Assembly (NCBI RefSeq): GCF_037949795.1
Contig: NZ_CP149932.1
Span: forward strand, 795,001 to 859,000
Length of the DNA: 64,000 nt
Direction of reading: 5' to 3'
Source: Thioclava sp. GXIMD2076
Lineage (GTDB): Bacteria > Pseudomonadota > Alphaproteobacteria > Rhodobacterales > Rhodobacteraceae
In this document: positions 26,765 to 35,682 of the stretch, one piece after another
Position numbering within the stretch: position 1 is the stretch's first letter
Layout of the letters: every line of letters starts with the position of its first letter
Program-made: the position numbers and the translations under genes
Notes under the pieces: model-generated
Databases searched by the model: none
What the model was told of the DNA's origin: nothing
The model's input: only the letters and a program-made list of their open reading frames with translations

Positions 26765-27906
26765 GGCTGAACGATGATTGGCTGAAGGCCCCCGCCACAC
26801 GGGCCGTCATGCGCATGCTGGAAGAGGCTGGGCATCAGGCGCTGTTCGTCGGGGGATGTGTGCGCAACGCGGCCCTCGGTGCGGAGGTCAGTGATCTCGA
26901 TATCGCCACCGACGCTCCGCCCGAACGGGTCATTCAACTGGCCGAACAAGCGGGGCTGAAGCCCATTCCCACAGGGATCGATCATGGCACGGTGACGGTG
27001 ATCTCGGATCACATCCCGCACGAGATCACCACCTTCCGCCGCGACGAGGAAACCGATGGGCGCCATGCCGTCGTGGCCTTCTCGGACGATATTGCCGAAG
27101 ATGCCGCGCGGCGCGATTTCACCATGAACGCACTTTATGCCCGTTCGGATGGCGAGATCCTCGATCCTCTGGGCAGCGGTCTGGCGGATCTGCAGGCCCG
27201 TCATCTGCGGTTTGTGGGCGTCCCCGAGGACCGTATCCGCGAGGATTACCTGCGCATTCTGCGGTTTTTCCGCTTCACCGCGTGGTATGGCGCGCCCGAG
27301 AACGGCCCCGATGCCGAGGGTCTGGCCGCCTGCGCCACCTTGGCCGAGGGCATCGACGAGCTGGCCCGCGAACGGATCGGGGCGGAGATGCGCAAACTAC
27401 TGGCAGCCCCCGACCCTGCGCCTGTTCTTGCAACAATGGCCCGGAGCGGCATCCTGACCCGCATCCTGCCCGAGGCGGATCCCAAGGCCCTTCCGATCCT
27501 GATCTATCTCGAGGACGGCCTTCCCCCCGATCCGCTACGGCGGTTGGCCTGCCTCACCCCGGGACCTGCAACCGCATCTTTACGACTGTCCCGCGCCGAG
27601 GCCAAACGGCTGGCGCGCTTGCGCGAGGCCGCTCAGGAGATCGGCTCGGCCACCGAGATGGGCTACCGGCTCGGCGCCGGCGACGGGCGTGACGCATGGC
27701 TCATCCGCTCGGCTCTGCTGGAAATGCCGGTTGCACCGGACTGGGCCGCGCAAATCACCCATGGGGCCGCACAGGTCTTTCCCGTCAGCGCCAAAGACCT
27801 GCTGCCGCAGGTGCAGGGCAAGGCGCTGGGAGAAAAACTGGCCGAGCTCGAAACCCGCTGGATCGGCAGCGGGTTCACACTTGATCGTGCGCAACTGCTG
27901 GACTGA
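26761..27906 (+). CDS. CCA tRNA nucleotidyltransferase / poly(A) polymerase family
   Basis: A 381-residue class II nucleotidyltransferase. FVGGCVRNAALG and the catalytic pair in VSDLDIATDAPPE define the head domain. TTFRRDEETDGRHAVV and RRDFTMNALYA follow, then the RIREDYLRILRFFRF neck motif. It adds or repairs the 3' CCA of tRNAs, although the same family includes poly(A) polymerases. The C-terminal part is the short alphaproteobacterial type without an HD domain. It begins inside the stop of the Nudix gene. Confidence 0.9.
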   Translation: MRLNDDWLKAPATRAVMRMLEEAGHQALFVGGCVRNAALGAEVSDLDIATDAPPERVIQLAEQAGLKPIPTGIDHGTVTVISDHIPHEITTFRRDEETDGRHAVVAFSDDIAEDAARRDFTMNALYARSDGEILDPLGSGLADLQARHLRFVGVPEDRIREDYLRILRFFRFTAWYGAPENGPDAEGLAACATLAEGIDELARERIGAEMRKLLAAPDPAPVLATMARSGILTRILPEADPKALPILIYLEDGLPPDPLRRLACLTPGPATASLRLSRAEAKRLARLREAAQEIGSATEMGYRLGAGDGRDAWLIRSALLEMPVAPDWAAQITHGAAQVFPVSAKDLLPQVQGKALGEKLAELETRWIGSGFTLDRAQLLD

Positions 27907-27970
27907 TCGCACGCGCAGCCTCTTGCCATATGGGATGCGCAGTCTAGCCTAGCGCCAAAGGAGCCTGCTT

Positions 27971-29797
27971 ATGATAAACCCCTTCCGCCATGCCAGTTCC
28001 GCGCCCCCCACCCGTCTGGGCCGCTTTCTCGTCTGGTGCCTGCGTGGTGCATGGGGCGTGATTACGCTCTCGGCGGTGCTTTCGGCTGCGGCAGGCGCGA
28101 TGGAGGTTGTCTCCGCATGGCTTCTGGGCCGCGTGATCGACAGCCTGATCTCTACGACGGCTGGCAGTCTCTGGTCCGATCACGCGGTCATCCTAGGCGG
28201 CTTCGTGCTGTTCTATCTGGTGATCCGGCCGCTGGTCTTCGGCCTGTCCTCTGCGGCCAACCACCTGCTGTTACAACCTAATATCTTCCCTCAGGTGCTC
28301 TCGCGCCTGCACCGCCATACGATGGGCCAGTCCGTTACCTTCTTCGATAACGACTTCGCGGGCCGCATCGCGCAAAAGCAGATGCAAACGGCGCGCGCGG
28401 TCACGGATGTCGCGCAGGGCAGTATCGAGACCGGCATGTTCGCGCTCTCCTCTATCCTGGGCTCGGCTGCAATGTTGGCCGCAATCGACGGCTGGTCAGC
28501 GCTGGCGCTGCTGTTATGGATGATCGCGATGGTTCTGGTAATCCGCGCCTTCCTGCCCCGTGTGCGCGTGCGCTCGAAAGATCGCGCCTCGGCCCGCGCG
28601 ATGGTTTCGGGTCAGGTGGTAGATACGATCACCAATATCAAGACCGTCAAACTGTTCGCCAATACCCAGCATGAGGACCGCGAAGCCCTGGAGGCGATGG
28701 AGAGCTTCCGCATGCGGGCCATTTCCTTCGGGCGCGTCTCGACCAGCTACCGCACCGCCCAGATGGCCCTATCGGGGCTCCTGCCGGTCATTCTGGTGGG
28801 GGGCACGGTGCTGTTATGGCGGCAGGGCGGGGCAAGTGCGGGGGATGTCGCTGCGGCCGGTGCCATCGCCATGCGTATCGCGCAGATGTCGGGCTGGGTC
28901 TCGATGTCGCTCATGCAGATCTATGGCTCGATCGGCGAGGCCGAGGACGGGATGAACACGCTCGCCGCCACCCATGGGCTGACCGACAGCCCTGACGCTG
29001 CGGATATCGAGCGTGCACAAGGGGCGCTCCGCTTCGATCATGTCAGCTTCACCTATGGTCGTGGCGAGGGCGGGCTGCAGGATGTCTATCTCGATATTCC
29101 CAAAGGCCAGCGCGTCGGCATCGTAGGGGCGTCGGGCGCGGGAAAATCCACGCTCGTGGCCCTCCTTCTGCGGCTATATGACACCGAAAAAGGGGCTGTC
29201 CGGCTGGATGATACCGATATCCGCACCCTCACCCAGGAGAGCCTGCGCCGCCAGATCGCGATGGTCACGCAGGAGACGGCCATGTTCAACCGCTCCGCGC
29301 GGGAGAACATTCTCTATGGCCGCCCCGATGCCAGCGAGGACGAGATTATCGCAGCCGCAAAAGCCGCAGAAGCCCATGAGTTCATCCTCGATCTCGAGGA
29401 CCACAAGGGCAATCGCGGCTATGACGCGATGCTGGGCGAGCGCGGCGTGAAACTGTCGGGCGGACAGCGCCAGCGGATTGCCCTCGCACGCGCCTTCCTC
29501 AAGAACGCACCCATTCTGGTGCTGGACGAGGCCACATCCGCACTCGATTCCGAGGTGGAGGCACAAGTGCAGGAAGCGCTGACCAATGTCATGTCAGACA
29601 AGACCGTGCTGGCCATCGCCCACCGCCTGTCGACCATCGCCGAGATGGACCGGATCGTGGTCATGGATAAAGGCAGGATCGCCGAGGATGGCACCCATGA
29701 CGAACTTCTTGGCCGGAACGGGCTCTATGCGCGATACTGGAACCGCCAGTCGGGAGGCTTCATCGGCGCAGAGGACGCGCTCGATGCGGCGCAATAG
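27971..29797 (+). CDS. ABC exporter, fused permease and ATPase (half-transporter)
   Basis: A 608-residue inner-membrane exporter subunit of the MsbA/multidrug type that works as a dimer. Six membrane helices span residues about 25-330. The ATPase has Walker A GASGAGKST, signature LSGGQRQR, Walker B ILVLDEATSALD and the AHRLST switch. It stands alone between cca and the rRNA methyltransferase. There are no biosynthetic neighbours, so the substrate (lipid, heme precursor or drug) cannot be stated. Confidence 0.9.
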   Translation: MINPFRHASSAPPTRLGRFLVWCLRGAWGVITLSAVLSAAAGAMEVVSAWLLGRVIDSLISTTAGSLWSDHAVILGGFVLFYLVIRPLVFGLSSAANHLLLQPNIFPQVLSRLHRHTMGQSVTFFDNDFAGRIAQKQMQTARAVTDVAQGSIETGMFALSSILGSAAMLAAIDGWSALALLLWMIAMVLVIRAFLPRVRVRSKDRASARAMVSGQVVDTITNIKTVKLFANTQHEDREALEAMESFRMRAISFGRVSTSYRTAQMALSGLLPVILVGGTVLLWRQGGASAGDVAAAGAIAMRIAQMSGWVSMSLMQIYGSIGEAEDGMNTLAATHGLTDSPDAADIERAQGALRFDHVSFTYGRGEGGLQDVYLDIPKGQRVGIVGASGAGKSTLVALLLRLYDTEKGAVRLDDTDIRTLTQESLRRQIAMVTQETAMFNRSARENILYGRPDASEDEIIAAAKAAEAHEFILDLEDHKGNRGYDAMLGERGVKLSGGQRQRIALARAFLKNAPILVLDEATSALDSEVEAQVQEALTNVMSDKTVLAIAHRLSTIAEMDRIVVMDKGRIAEDGTHDELLGRNGLYARYWNRQSGGFIGAEDALDAAQ

Positions 29798-29859
29798 GCT
29801 TTGCGTTACGGCCAAGGGCTGCTAAAGCCCCCTCAGCCAAAGCCAGCCGGATAGCCATC

Positions 29860-31092
29860 ATGACCGATCAGACCCATATCATCGACCGCCTCTCCATTCA
29901 GGCGGATGGCGTTATCCGCACCGAGGATGGCACGATCTACGCGCCCCTCACGCTGCCCGGCGAGGAGATTACCGGCGAGGTCGCTGCTGGCCGGATCGCA
30001 CAACCGAAGATCGTCACGCCCTCGGCCAGCCGGGTCCGGCCTCCCTGTCCGCATTACCGCAGCTGCGGGGGCTGCAGCCTGCAACACGGCGCGGACGAGT
30101 TCGTCGCCAACTGGAAGGCCAGCGTGGTCGAGACCGCCCTTAGCGCTCGCGATATCCAGGCCAAGGTGACCGAGGTCATGACCTCGCCCGCCAACTCGCG
30201 CCGCCGCGCCACGCTGTCGGGGCGGCGCACCAAGAAGGGCGCGCAGGTAGGCTTCCACGGACGCGCCTCCGGCACGATCACCGAGATCTCCGGCTGCACG
30301 CTGCTGCGCCCCGAACTTCTGGCCCATCTCCCTACCGCCGAGGCCCTGACCATGGCGGGCGCCAGCCGCAAAGGCGAGCTGTCGATGACCCTCACCCTCT
30401 CGGAAGCAGGCGTCGAGATTGCCTGCTCGGGCGGCAAGGAGATCTCGGCCGACCTATTCACCACGCTCTCCGAGATCGCCCATAAGAACGGTTTGGCGCG
30501 GATTTCGTGGAATGGCGAGATGATCGCCGCGATCCGCCCCGCATGGCAGGCCATGGGCCGCGCGCAGGTCGCCCCGCCCCCCGGCGCCTTCCTGCAAGCC
30601 ACGAAGGAGGGCGAGGCCGCTCTGACCGAATTTGTGCTCGAAAATCTCGGCAAGGCGGCGAAAGTGGTCGATCTCTTCTCGGGATCGGGCACCTTTACGC
30701 TGCCGCTGGCGAGCCATGCCGATGTGCATGCGGTCGAAGCCGAAGCGCCCATGCTCGAGGCGCTCGATCAGGGCTGGCGCAAGGCCCAAGGACTTCACCG
30801 CGTGACCCATGAGGTCCGCGATCTTTTCCGTCGCCCGCTTCTTCCCGACGAGCTGGACCGTTTTGACGTAATCGTGATCGACCCGCCACGGGCCGGTGCG
30901 GAGTCCCAGATTGCCGAAATTTGCAGCTCGAAGGCCAAGCGCATCGTGCATGTTTCCTGCAGCCCCATTACTTTCTCCCGTGATGCCAAGACCTTGCTGG
31001 AAGCAGGTTTCGTTATGGAAAAGCTGATTGCCGTCGATCAGTTCCGTTGGTCAGCCCATATCGAAATCGCAGCGCTGTTTACTCGTTGTTAA
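29860..31092 (+). CDS. RNA m5U methyltransferase of the TrmA/RlmCD family
   Basis: A 410-residue SAM-dependent RNA methyltransferase. An N-terminal TRAM-like region precedes the iron-sulfur motif CPHYRSCGGCSLQHG. The C-terminal Rossmann domain has VVDLFSGSGTFTLPLA, the DPPRAGAE motif and the nucleophilic cysteine in VHVSCSP. By family it makes 5-methyluridine in 23S rRNA or tRNA, but the target base cannot be told apart here, so no symbol is given. A monocistronic-looking gene with an 83-base gap downstream. Confidence 0.9.
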   Translation: MTDQTHIIDRLSIQADGVIRTEDGTIYAPLTLPGEEITGEVAAGRIAQPKIVTPSASRVRPPCPHYRSCGGCSLQHGADEFVANWKASVVETALSARDIQAKVTEVMTSPANSRRRATLSGRRTKKGAQVGFHGRASGTITEISGCTLLRPELLAHLPTAEALTMAGASRKGELSMTLTLSEAGVEIACSGGKEISADLFTTLSEIAHKNGLARISWNGEMIAAIRPAWQAMGRAQVAPPPGAFLQATKEGEAALTEFVLENLGKAAKVVDLFSGSGTFTLPLASHADVHAVEAEAPMLEALDQGWRKAQGLHRVTHEVRDLFRRPLLPDELDRFDVIVIDPPRAGAESQIAEICSSKAKRIVHVSCSPITFSRDAKTLLEAGFVMEKLIAVDQFRWSAHIEIAALFTRC

Positions 31093-31175
31093 CCACGAAT
31101 AAAGCAGACTCGATTTAAAGGCAGATAAAGTCTACAAGGCCTATCGAGCAGACCTACCAAACAGGCAAAAAACAA

Positions 31176-31679
31176 ATGCAACGCAGAATGCTTCTGACGG
31201 GCCTCAGCGCGCTGGCCCTTCTTTCCGCTTGTGGCGGGGATAGCACGAAATTCAAGAATTATAACGGGGCTCCCGTTACGCAGATCCAGGTCTTCAAGAA
31301 AGACCGCAAGATGTATCTGTTCTCGGGCGATCAGGTGGTGAAGACCTATGATATCGCTCTGGGCGGCCAGCCGGTCGGTCCCAAGCAGTTCGAAGGCGAT
31401 GGCAGGACGCCGGAAGGCGTCTACTATATCGACGGGCGCAATCCGAATTCGGCCTATCACCTGTCGATCCGCGTGTCCTATCCGAATCCGCAGCAGGTCG
31501 CTTTTGCCGAGAGCAAAGGCCGGAACCCGGGCGGGGATATCTTCATCCATGGCGAGAATAACACGGATAAGCGCGGCAAGAAGGACTGGACCGCCGGTTG
31601 TATCGCCGTGACCGACGCACAGATCGAAGAGATCTATTCCATGGTGCTCAACGGCACCCCGATTTTCATCTATCCCTGA
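31176..31679 (+). CDS. L,D-transpeptidase (YkuD) lipoprotein
   Basis: A 167-residue envelope protein with a lipoprotein signal (basic start, then LALLSACGG with the modified Cys near residue 19). A YkuD catalytic domain follows, with the histidine in IFIHGENN and the cysteine in WTAGCIAVTD in the expected order. Such enzymes form 3-3 crosslinks in peptidoglycan or attach lipoproteins to it. The catalytic domain is compact with no binding modules. A bidirectional terminator separates it from the convergent CAP lipoprotein gene. Confidence 0.9.
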   Translation: MQRRMLLTGLSALALLSACGGDSTKFKNYNGAPVTQIQVFKKDRKMYLFSGDQVVKTYDIALGGQPVGPKQFEGDGRTPEGVYYIDGRNPNSAYHLSIRVSYPNPQQVAFAESKGRNPGGDIFIHGENNTDKRGKKDWTAGCIAVTDAQIEEIYSMVLNGTPIFIYP

Positions 31680-31709
31680 GCGCCAGACAGGCACCGGATG
31701 GATATGAAA

Positions 31710-31737
31710 AAGGCCCCTCCGCGGGGCCTTTTCTTTT
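31710..31737. terminator. bidirectional terminator
   Basis: AAGGCCCC and GGGGCCTT pair around TCCGC, with an A run on the left and TTTTCTTTT on the right. It serves the L,D-transpeptidase gene and the convergent CAP gene. Confidence 0.85.
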
Positions 31738-31753
31738 GGCTTCTTATGGCAGG

Positions 31754-32263
31754 TCAGCGACCCGTCAGCATGGTCCACCAGATCTTGCCCGAAGGTTCCT
31801 GATACCATGCAAAGCCCATCTGCGTCGCCGCCGGGTTGAGGATCACGTCGCGCGTTTCCGGATCGGACATCCATGCCGAAAGCGTCTCGGTCTCGGTTTC
31901 GTAGGTCTCCGAGATATTTTCGCCCACGACCTCGCCATAGAACCCCGCACGTTTGGCGCGATCGAGCGGCGAGGAGCCATCCGAGCCCCAATGCCACGGA
32001 CGGTTCTGTTTCGCCATATCCTTGCTATGCACGGTCGCGGCAATCGCCAACTGGGTGTTGAGCTGCATCGGGCCGGTGCCACGCGCGGCGCGCAGGCTGT
32101 TCACCGCTTCCAGCGCGCGGGTCGGGATGACCTCCGCATCACTCTTGGTGATCCGGTAGACCTGCGGCATCGGCTTGCCATCAGGTGCCAGCTGGACGTC
32201 GTTTGATGTGGTCGCGCAGGCCCCGAGTGCCATGAGCAGCGCAAAGAGAGGGAGTGCTTTCAT
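31754..32263 (-). CDS. CAP-domain (SCP/PR1-like) lipoprotein
   Basis: A 169-residue exported protein. The lipobox LGACATT follows a 15-residue hydrophobic segment. The CAP domain has LNTQLAIAATVHSKDMA, the HWGSDG histidine, GENISE and a tail with WMSDPETRDVILNP, all diagnostic of bacterial CAP proteins. Their molecular role is poorly known. The ATG at 32263 gives a proper signal peptide, so the longer frame to 32302 is rejected. Confidence 0.88.
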   Translation of the reverse strand: MKALPLFALLMALGACATTSNDVQLAPDGKPMPQVYRITKSDAEVIPTRALEAVNSLRAARGTGPMQLNTQLAIAATVHSKDMAKQNRPWHWGSDGSSPLDRAKRAGFYGEVVGENISETYETETETLSAWMSDPETRDVILNPAATQMGFAWYQEPSGKIWWTMLTGR

Positions 32264-32309
32264 ACCATCCACCGTCGAATTCGTTGATCGCCAGCGATAC
32301 ACGCAGGCA

Positions 32310-32334
32310 TACGGGCCTTCAAACCCACAGTTCC
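32310..32334 (-). promoter_or_regulatory. possible EcfG-like promoter variant upstream of the CAP gene
   Basis: On the minus strand GGAAC (32334-32330) and CGTA (32313-32310) are separated by 16 bases, 47 bases before the CAP start codon. One mismatch in the -10 (CGTA for CGTT) makes this weaker than the perfect sites elsewhere in the window. Confidence 0.3.
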
Positions 32335-32385
32335 GTGATAATACCGAATGATCCGCCCCTGCGGCAAGAACGCCATGATCGCGGC

Positions 32386-33444
32386 TCAGATACGGTTGAT
32401 CCAGCCTTGCAGGTTCTCCTCGATCACCTCGCTCAACAGCGCGATATGGGCATCGTCATCGTTGAGACAGGGAATATAGGTGAAGCTCTCGCCCCCCGCA
32501 TGCTCGAAGGCCTCGCAGATCTCGCCCTTGATCTCCTCGAGCGTCTCGATGCAATCGGCCGAGAAAGCGGGCGAGATAACGGCGATGCGTTTCTTGCCCT
32601 CTTTCGCCAGTTCGGCCACATGCTCGACCGTGTAGGGCTTGAGCCATTCCTCGCGACCGAAAACGGACTGGAAGGTCGTATGGACGCGGTCTTTCTCCCA
32701 GCCAAGACGCTCGCGCAGAAGACGCGTCGTCTTCTGGCACTGGCAGTGGTAGGGGTCGCCTTCCATCAGATAGCGTTTCGGCATCCCGTGATAGGAGCAG
32801 ACCAGAACATCGGGTTGCGCGCCGTCGGGATAGGCCTTGAGGACCGATTGCGCCAGGGCCTCGATATAGTTCGGACGGTCGAAATATTCGGGGGCGACAC
32901 GAGCGGCGGGCTGGCGTTTCTGTTTCATCAGCGCCTTGAAGAACGCGTCATTGGCCGTGGCCGAGGTCGCGCCTGCGTAATGCGGATAGAGCGGGAAGAA
33001 CAGGATCTTCTCGCAGCCGTTCTTCACCATCCGGTCCACCACGGATTGTGTCGAAGGATTGCCATAACGCATGCAGAAATCGATCTCGACCGCCTCGCCG
33101 AACAGGGCCGCCATAGACTGTTTCAGCTTGGCCACCTGCTGTTTGGTAATGGTCATCAACGGGCTTTCATCAGCCTCGTTATTCCAGATGGTCTTGTAAT
33201 TGGCACCCGAGGTAAAGGGACGTTTGGACAGGATAATCAGCTGCAGAAGCGGTTGCCATTTCCAGTTCGGGATATCGATCACGCGCTTGTCGGACAGGAA
33301 CTCCCCCAGATAGCGCCGCATCGACCAGTAATCCGTTCCATCCGGCGTACCGAGATTGGCCACCAGAACCCCGATCTTGGCCTGAGGCACCTTCGGGTGG
33401 TCTGCAGGCGCATGTGCGAGGCGGGAATTGGCGGGCATTGTCAT
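32386..33444 (-). CDS. hemH: ferrochelatase
   Basis: A 352-residue enzyme that inserts Fe2+ into protoporphyrin IX, the last step of heme synthesis. The family is shown by VLVANLGTPDGTDYWSMRRY near the start, FPLYPHYAGAT, the metal-site histidine in CSYHGMPKRYL and the glutamate in FSADCIETLEEI. The MTM start at 33444 is preferred because AGGA lies seven bases upstream. The frame is open to 33696 but without coding support. Divergent from otsB across a 152-base gap that holds an EcfG-type promoter facing otsB. Another late heme gene, hemJ, is at 59285. Confidence 0.95.
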   Translation of the reverse strand: MTMPANSRLAHAPADHPKVPQAKIGVLVANLGTPDGTDYWSMRRYLGEFLSDKRVIDIPNWKWQPLLQLIILSKRPFTSGANYKTIWNNEADESPLMTITKQQVAKLKQSMAALFGEAVEIDFCMRYGNPSTQSVVDRMVKNGCEKILFFPLYPHYAGATSATANDAFFKALMKQKRQPAARVAPEYFDRPNYIEALAQSVLKAYPDGAQPDVLVCSYHGMPKRYLMEGDPYHCQCQKTTRLLRERLGWEKDRVHTTFQSVFGREEWLKPYTVEHVAELAKEGKKRIAVISPAFSADCIETLEEIKGEICEAFEHAGGESFTYIPCLNDDDAHIALLSEVIEENLQGWINRI

Positions 33445-33466
33445 CGAAAGATCCTGTCGCGTTTTC

Positions 33467-33491
33467 GGAACCAACCCGCAGATAACGCGTT
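33467..33491 (+). promoter_or_regulatory. EcfG-type stress promoter for otsBA
   Basis: GGAAC (33467-33471), 16 bases, CGTT (33488-33491), about 105 bases upstream of the otsB start. A perfect consensus match. Trehalose genes are known members of the general-stress regulon in several alphaproteobacteria. Confidence 0.6.
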
Positions 33492-33596
33492 CCGTGGAAG
33501 TGTCAAAGCGCAAATTGGCACAACCGCGTTCCGGCTCCGGCAGAACGCGCCACCCGTTTCTTTGACACATAAAGCATTCTGGACTTACTCTCAGGT

Positions 33597-34334
33597 ATGG
33601 ATATGACCGAACCACGCACCGAGGTGCCCCCGCTCGATTGCAGGACCAAAGCCCTGTTTCTGGATTTCGACGGGACATTGGTCGATATTGCGCCAACCCC
33701 CGATGCCGTGATCATTCCCGCGGATCTCGGGTCGCTCCTGGCGCGGCTGAACACCGCACTCGGCGGGGCGCTGGCCATTGTCTCGGGCCGTTCCCTGAAG
33801 GAGCTGGAAAGCTTCCTGCGCGGCTTTGACGGGATCATGGTCGGCTCGCATGGCTCCGAGGCGCGCGGGATGACGCCACCTCTGGACAGACTGCCCGAAG
33901 GTCTGGAAAGCGCGCAGACCGAAATGCGCGACTATGCCACCTCGCGCGGGCTCCTTTACGAGCATAAATCCATGGGTGGGGCGATCCATTTCCGCGCTCT
34001 TCCCGATGCGGGCCCCGAGGTCGAGGCTTTCATCGAACGCCTTGCCATCACCAATCCGCGTTTCGAGGTGCAGCCCGCCAAGATGGCGTTCGAGCTGCGT
34101 CCGGCCGGATTTTCCAAGGATGGCGCCTTGCAGATCCTGTCCGACCAGCCCGATTTCAGGAACCGCTCGCCGATCTATATCGGTGATGACACAACCGACG
34201 AGCCCGCACTGGCCTGGGCGGAAACGCATGGCGGTTTCGGCATCAAGGTGGGCGATGGCAAGACCCGCGCAAGTCAGCATCTGCCAGACCCAGCCGCTGT
34301 TCTGGACTGGCTGAGGGCGGGGCTGGAGCATTAA
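33597..34334 (+). CDS. otsB: trehalose-6-phosphate phosphatase
   Basis: A 245-residue HAD-family phosphatase that removes the phosphate from trehalose 6-phosphate. The nucleophile motif LFLDFDGTLVDI, the IVSGRS motif and GDDTTDEPA are all present. Another ATG two codons downstream is possible. The ribosome binding site is weak for both. otsA follows one base after the stop codon, so the two enzymes of the OtsAB pathway are in one operon in the order B-A. Confidence 0.95.
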   Translation: MDMTEPRTEVPPLDCRTKALFLDFDGTLVDIAPTPDAVIIPADLGSLLARLNTALGGALAIVSGRSLKELESFLRGFDGIMVGSHGSEARGMTPPLDRLPEGLESAQTEMRDYATSRGLLYEHKSMGGAIHFRALPDAGPEVEAFIERLAITNPRFEVQPAKMAFELRPAGFSKDGALQILSDQPDFRNRSPIYIGDDTTDEPALAWAETHGGFGIKVGDGKTRASQHLPDPAAVLDWLRAGLEH

Positions 34335-34335
34335 G

Positions 34336-35682
34336 ATGGGACGTCTGATCTGTATCTCGAACCGCATTCCTTCGGGGCCGAACCCCTCGGGCGGGTTGGT
34401 CGTGGCCCTGCATGACACGATCAAGGAAACAGGAGGCATCTGGATCGGCACCTCGGGCGAGATCGTGGAAAATCCCGAGAACCGCCTGCGCGAGATCAAT
34501 GACGGTCCTTTCCGGCGCATGGCCTTCGATCTTAGCGAGGCCGAACAGCAGAATTACTATTTCGGCTTTTCCAATCAGGTGCTGTGGCCGCTCTTCCACG
34601 GGCGCACCGATCTTCTTGAAATCCACGCCGAATATCTGGATGGCTACAAGGAGGTGAACCGCCGCTTCGCCAAGATGCTGATGGAAGTGATCAGGCCCGA
34701 TGACCGGATCTGGGTGCATGATTACCACCTGATCCCTTTGGCGCTCTATCTGCGCCAGCTGGGTGCCTCGAACCGGATGGGATTTTTCCTACATACCCCC
34801 TTCCCCAATCCGATCACGCTCGAAGCGTTGCCCAATGCCGGGGATGTCTGCGAGTGGCTGGCCAATTACGAGGTTGTCGGCATGCAATCCGAACGCGATG
34901 CCCGCGCCGCGATTGCCTGCCTTACCGAGGTGGCCGAAGGAAGGGAAATGGCGGGTGGTTTCGTGCAGCTGGGCGCGCGGCAATGCCGGATCGCCGCCTT
35001 CCCGATCGCCATCGATGCGCAGGAATTCCGGTCTCTGGCCGAGGCACAGGTCGACCGTCTTCCATCTGGCGTCATCAAGCCCGAGCGGCAACTGATCATC
35101 GGGGTGGACCGTCTGGATTATACCAAAGGCGTGCCGCAGAGGTTCAAGGCGTTTGGCGAATTTCTGGCGCGCCATGACAACTGGCACCGCCACGTCTCCT
35201 ATATCCAGATCAGTCCGCCCACCCGCGAAGGGGTTGAAGCCTATGACAATATCCGCGAGGAGACCGAACATCTTTCGGGCTGGGTGAACGGGCAATATGC
35301 CGATATCCAATGGGCGCCCATCCGGTTCATCAACCGCCCCGTGCCGCGCGAGACACTGGCGGGGCTCTACCGCGCGGCGCAGATCGCACTGGTGACACCC
35401 CTGATGGACGGGATGAACCTTGTGGCCAAGGAATTTGTGGCAGCCCAGAACCCCGAGGATCCTGGGGTGCTGATCCTGTCGCAATTCGCAGGGGCCGCCG
35501 AGCAGATGGAAGATGCGCTGATCGTCAATCCGCACGATATCGAGCAGATGGCCACCGCCATCATGACCGCGCTCGCCATGCCACTCCAGGACCGCAGACG
35601 CCGCCATGAAGCCCTGATGGACGTGCTGCTGAGCAAGGATGTTGCGTGGTGGTCGAAAGGGTTCCTGACCGCTCTGGGCTAA
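34336..35682 (+). CDS. otsA: trehalose-6-phosphate synthase
   Basis: A 448-residue GT20 glycosyltransferase that makes trehalose 6-phosphate from UDP-glucose and glucose 6-phosphate. Landmarks are ISNRIP at the start, WVHDYHLIPL, FFLHTPFPN, GVDRLDYTKGVPQR and PLMDGMNLVAKEFVA. The N-terminal glycine loop (NPSGGLVVAL) is normal. Trehalose protects against osmotic, desiccation and heat stress, which agrees with the stress promoter upstream. The stop codon overlaps the convergent methyltransferase stop by four bases. Confidence 0.95.
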   Translation: MGRLICISNRIPSGPNPSGGLVVALHDTIKETGGIWIGTSGEIVENPENRLREINDGPFRRMAFDLSEAEQQNYYFGFSNQVLWPLFHGRTDLLEIHAEYLDGYKEVNRRFAKMLMEVIRPDDRIWVHDYHLIPLALYLRQLGASNRMGFFLHTPFPNPITLEALPNAGDVCEWLANYEVVGMQSERDARAAIACLTEVAEGREMAGGFVQLGARQCRIAAFPIAIDAQEFRSLAEAQVDRLPSGVIKPERQLIIGVDRLDYTKGVPQRFKAFGEFLARHDNWHRHVSYIQISPPTREGVEAYDNIREETEHLSGWVNGQYADIQWAPIRFINRPVPRETLAGLYRAAQIALVTPLMDGMNLVAKEFVAAQNPEDPGVLILSQFAGAAEQMEDALIVNPHDIEQMATAIMTALAMPLQDRRRRHEALMDVLLSKDVAWWSKGFLTALG

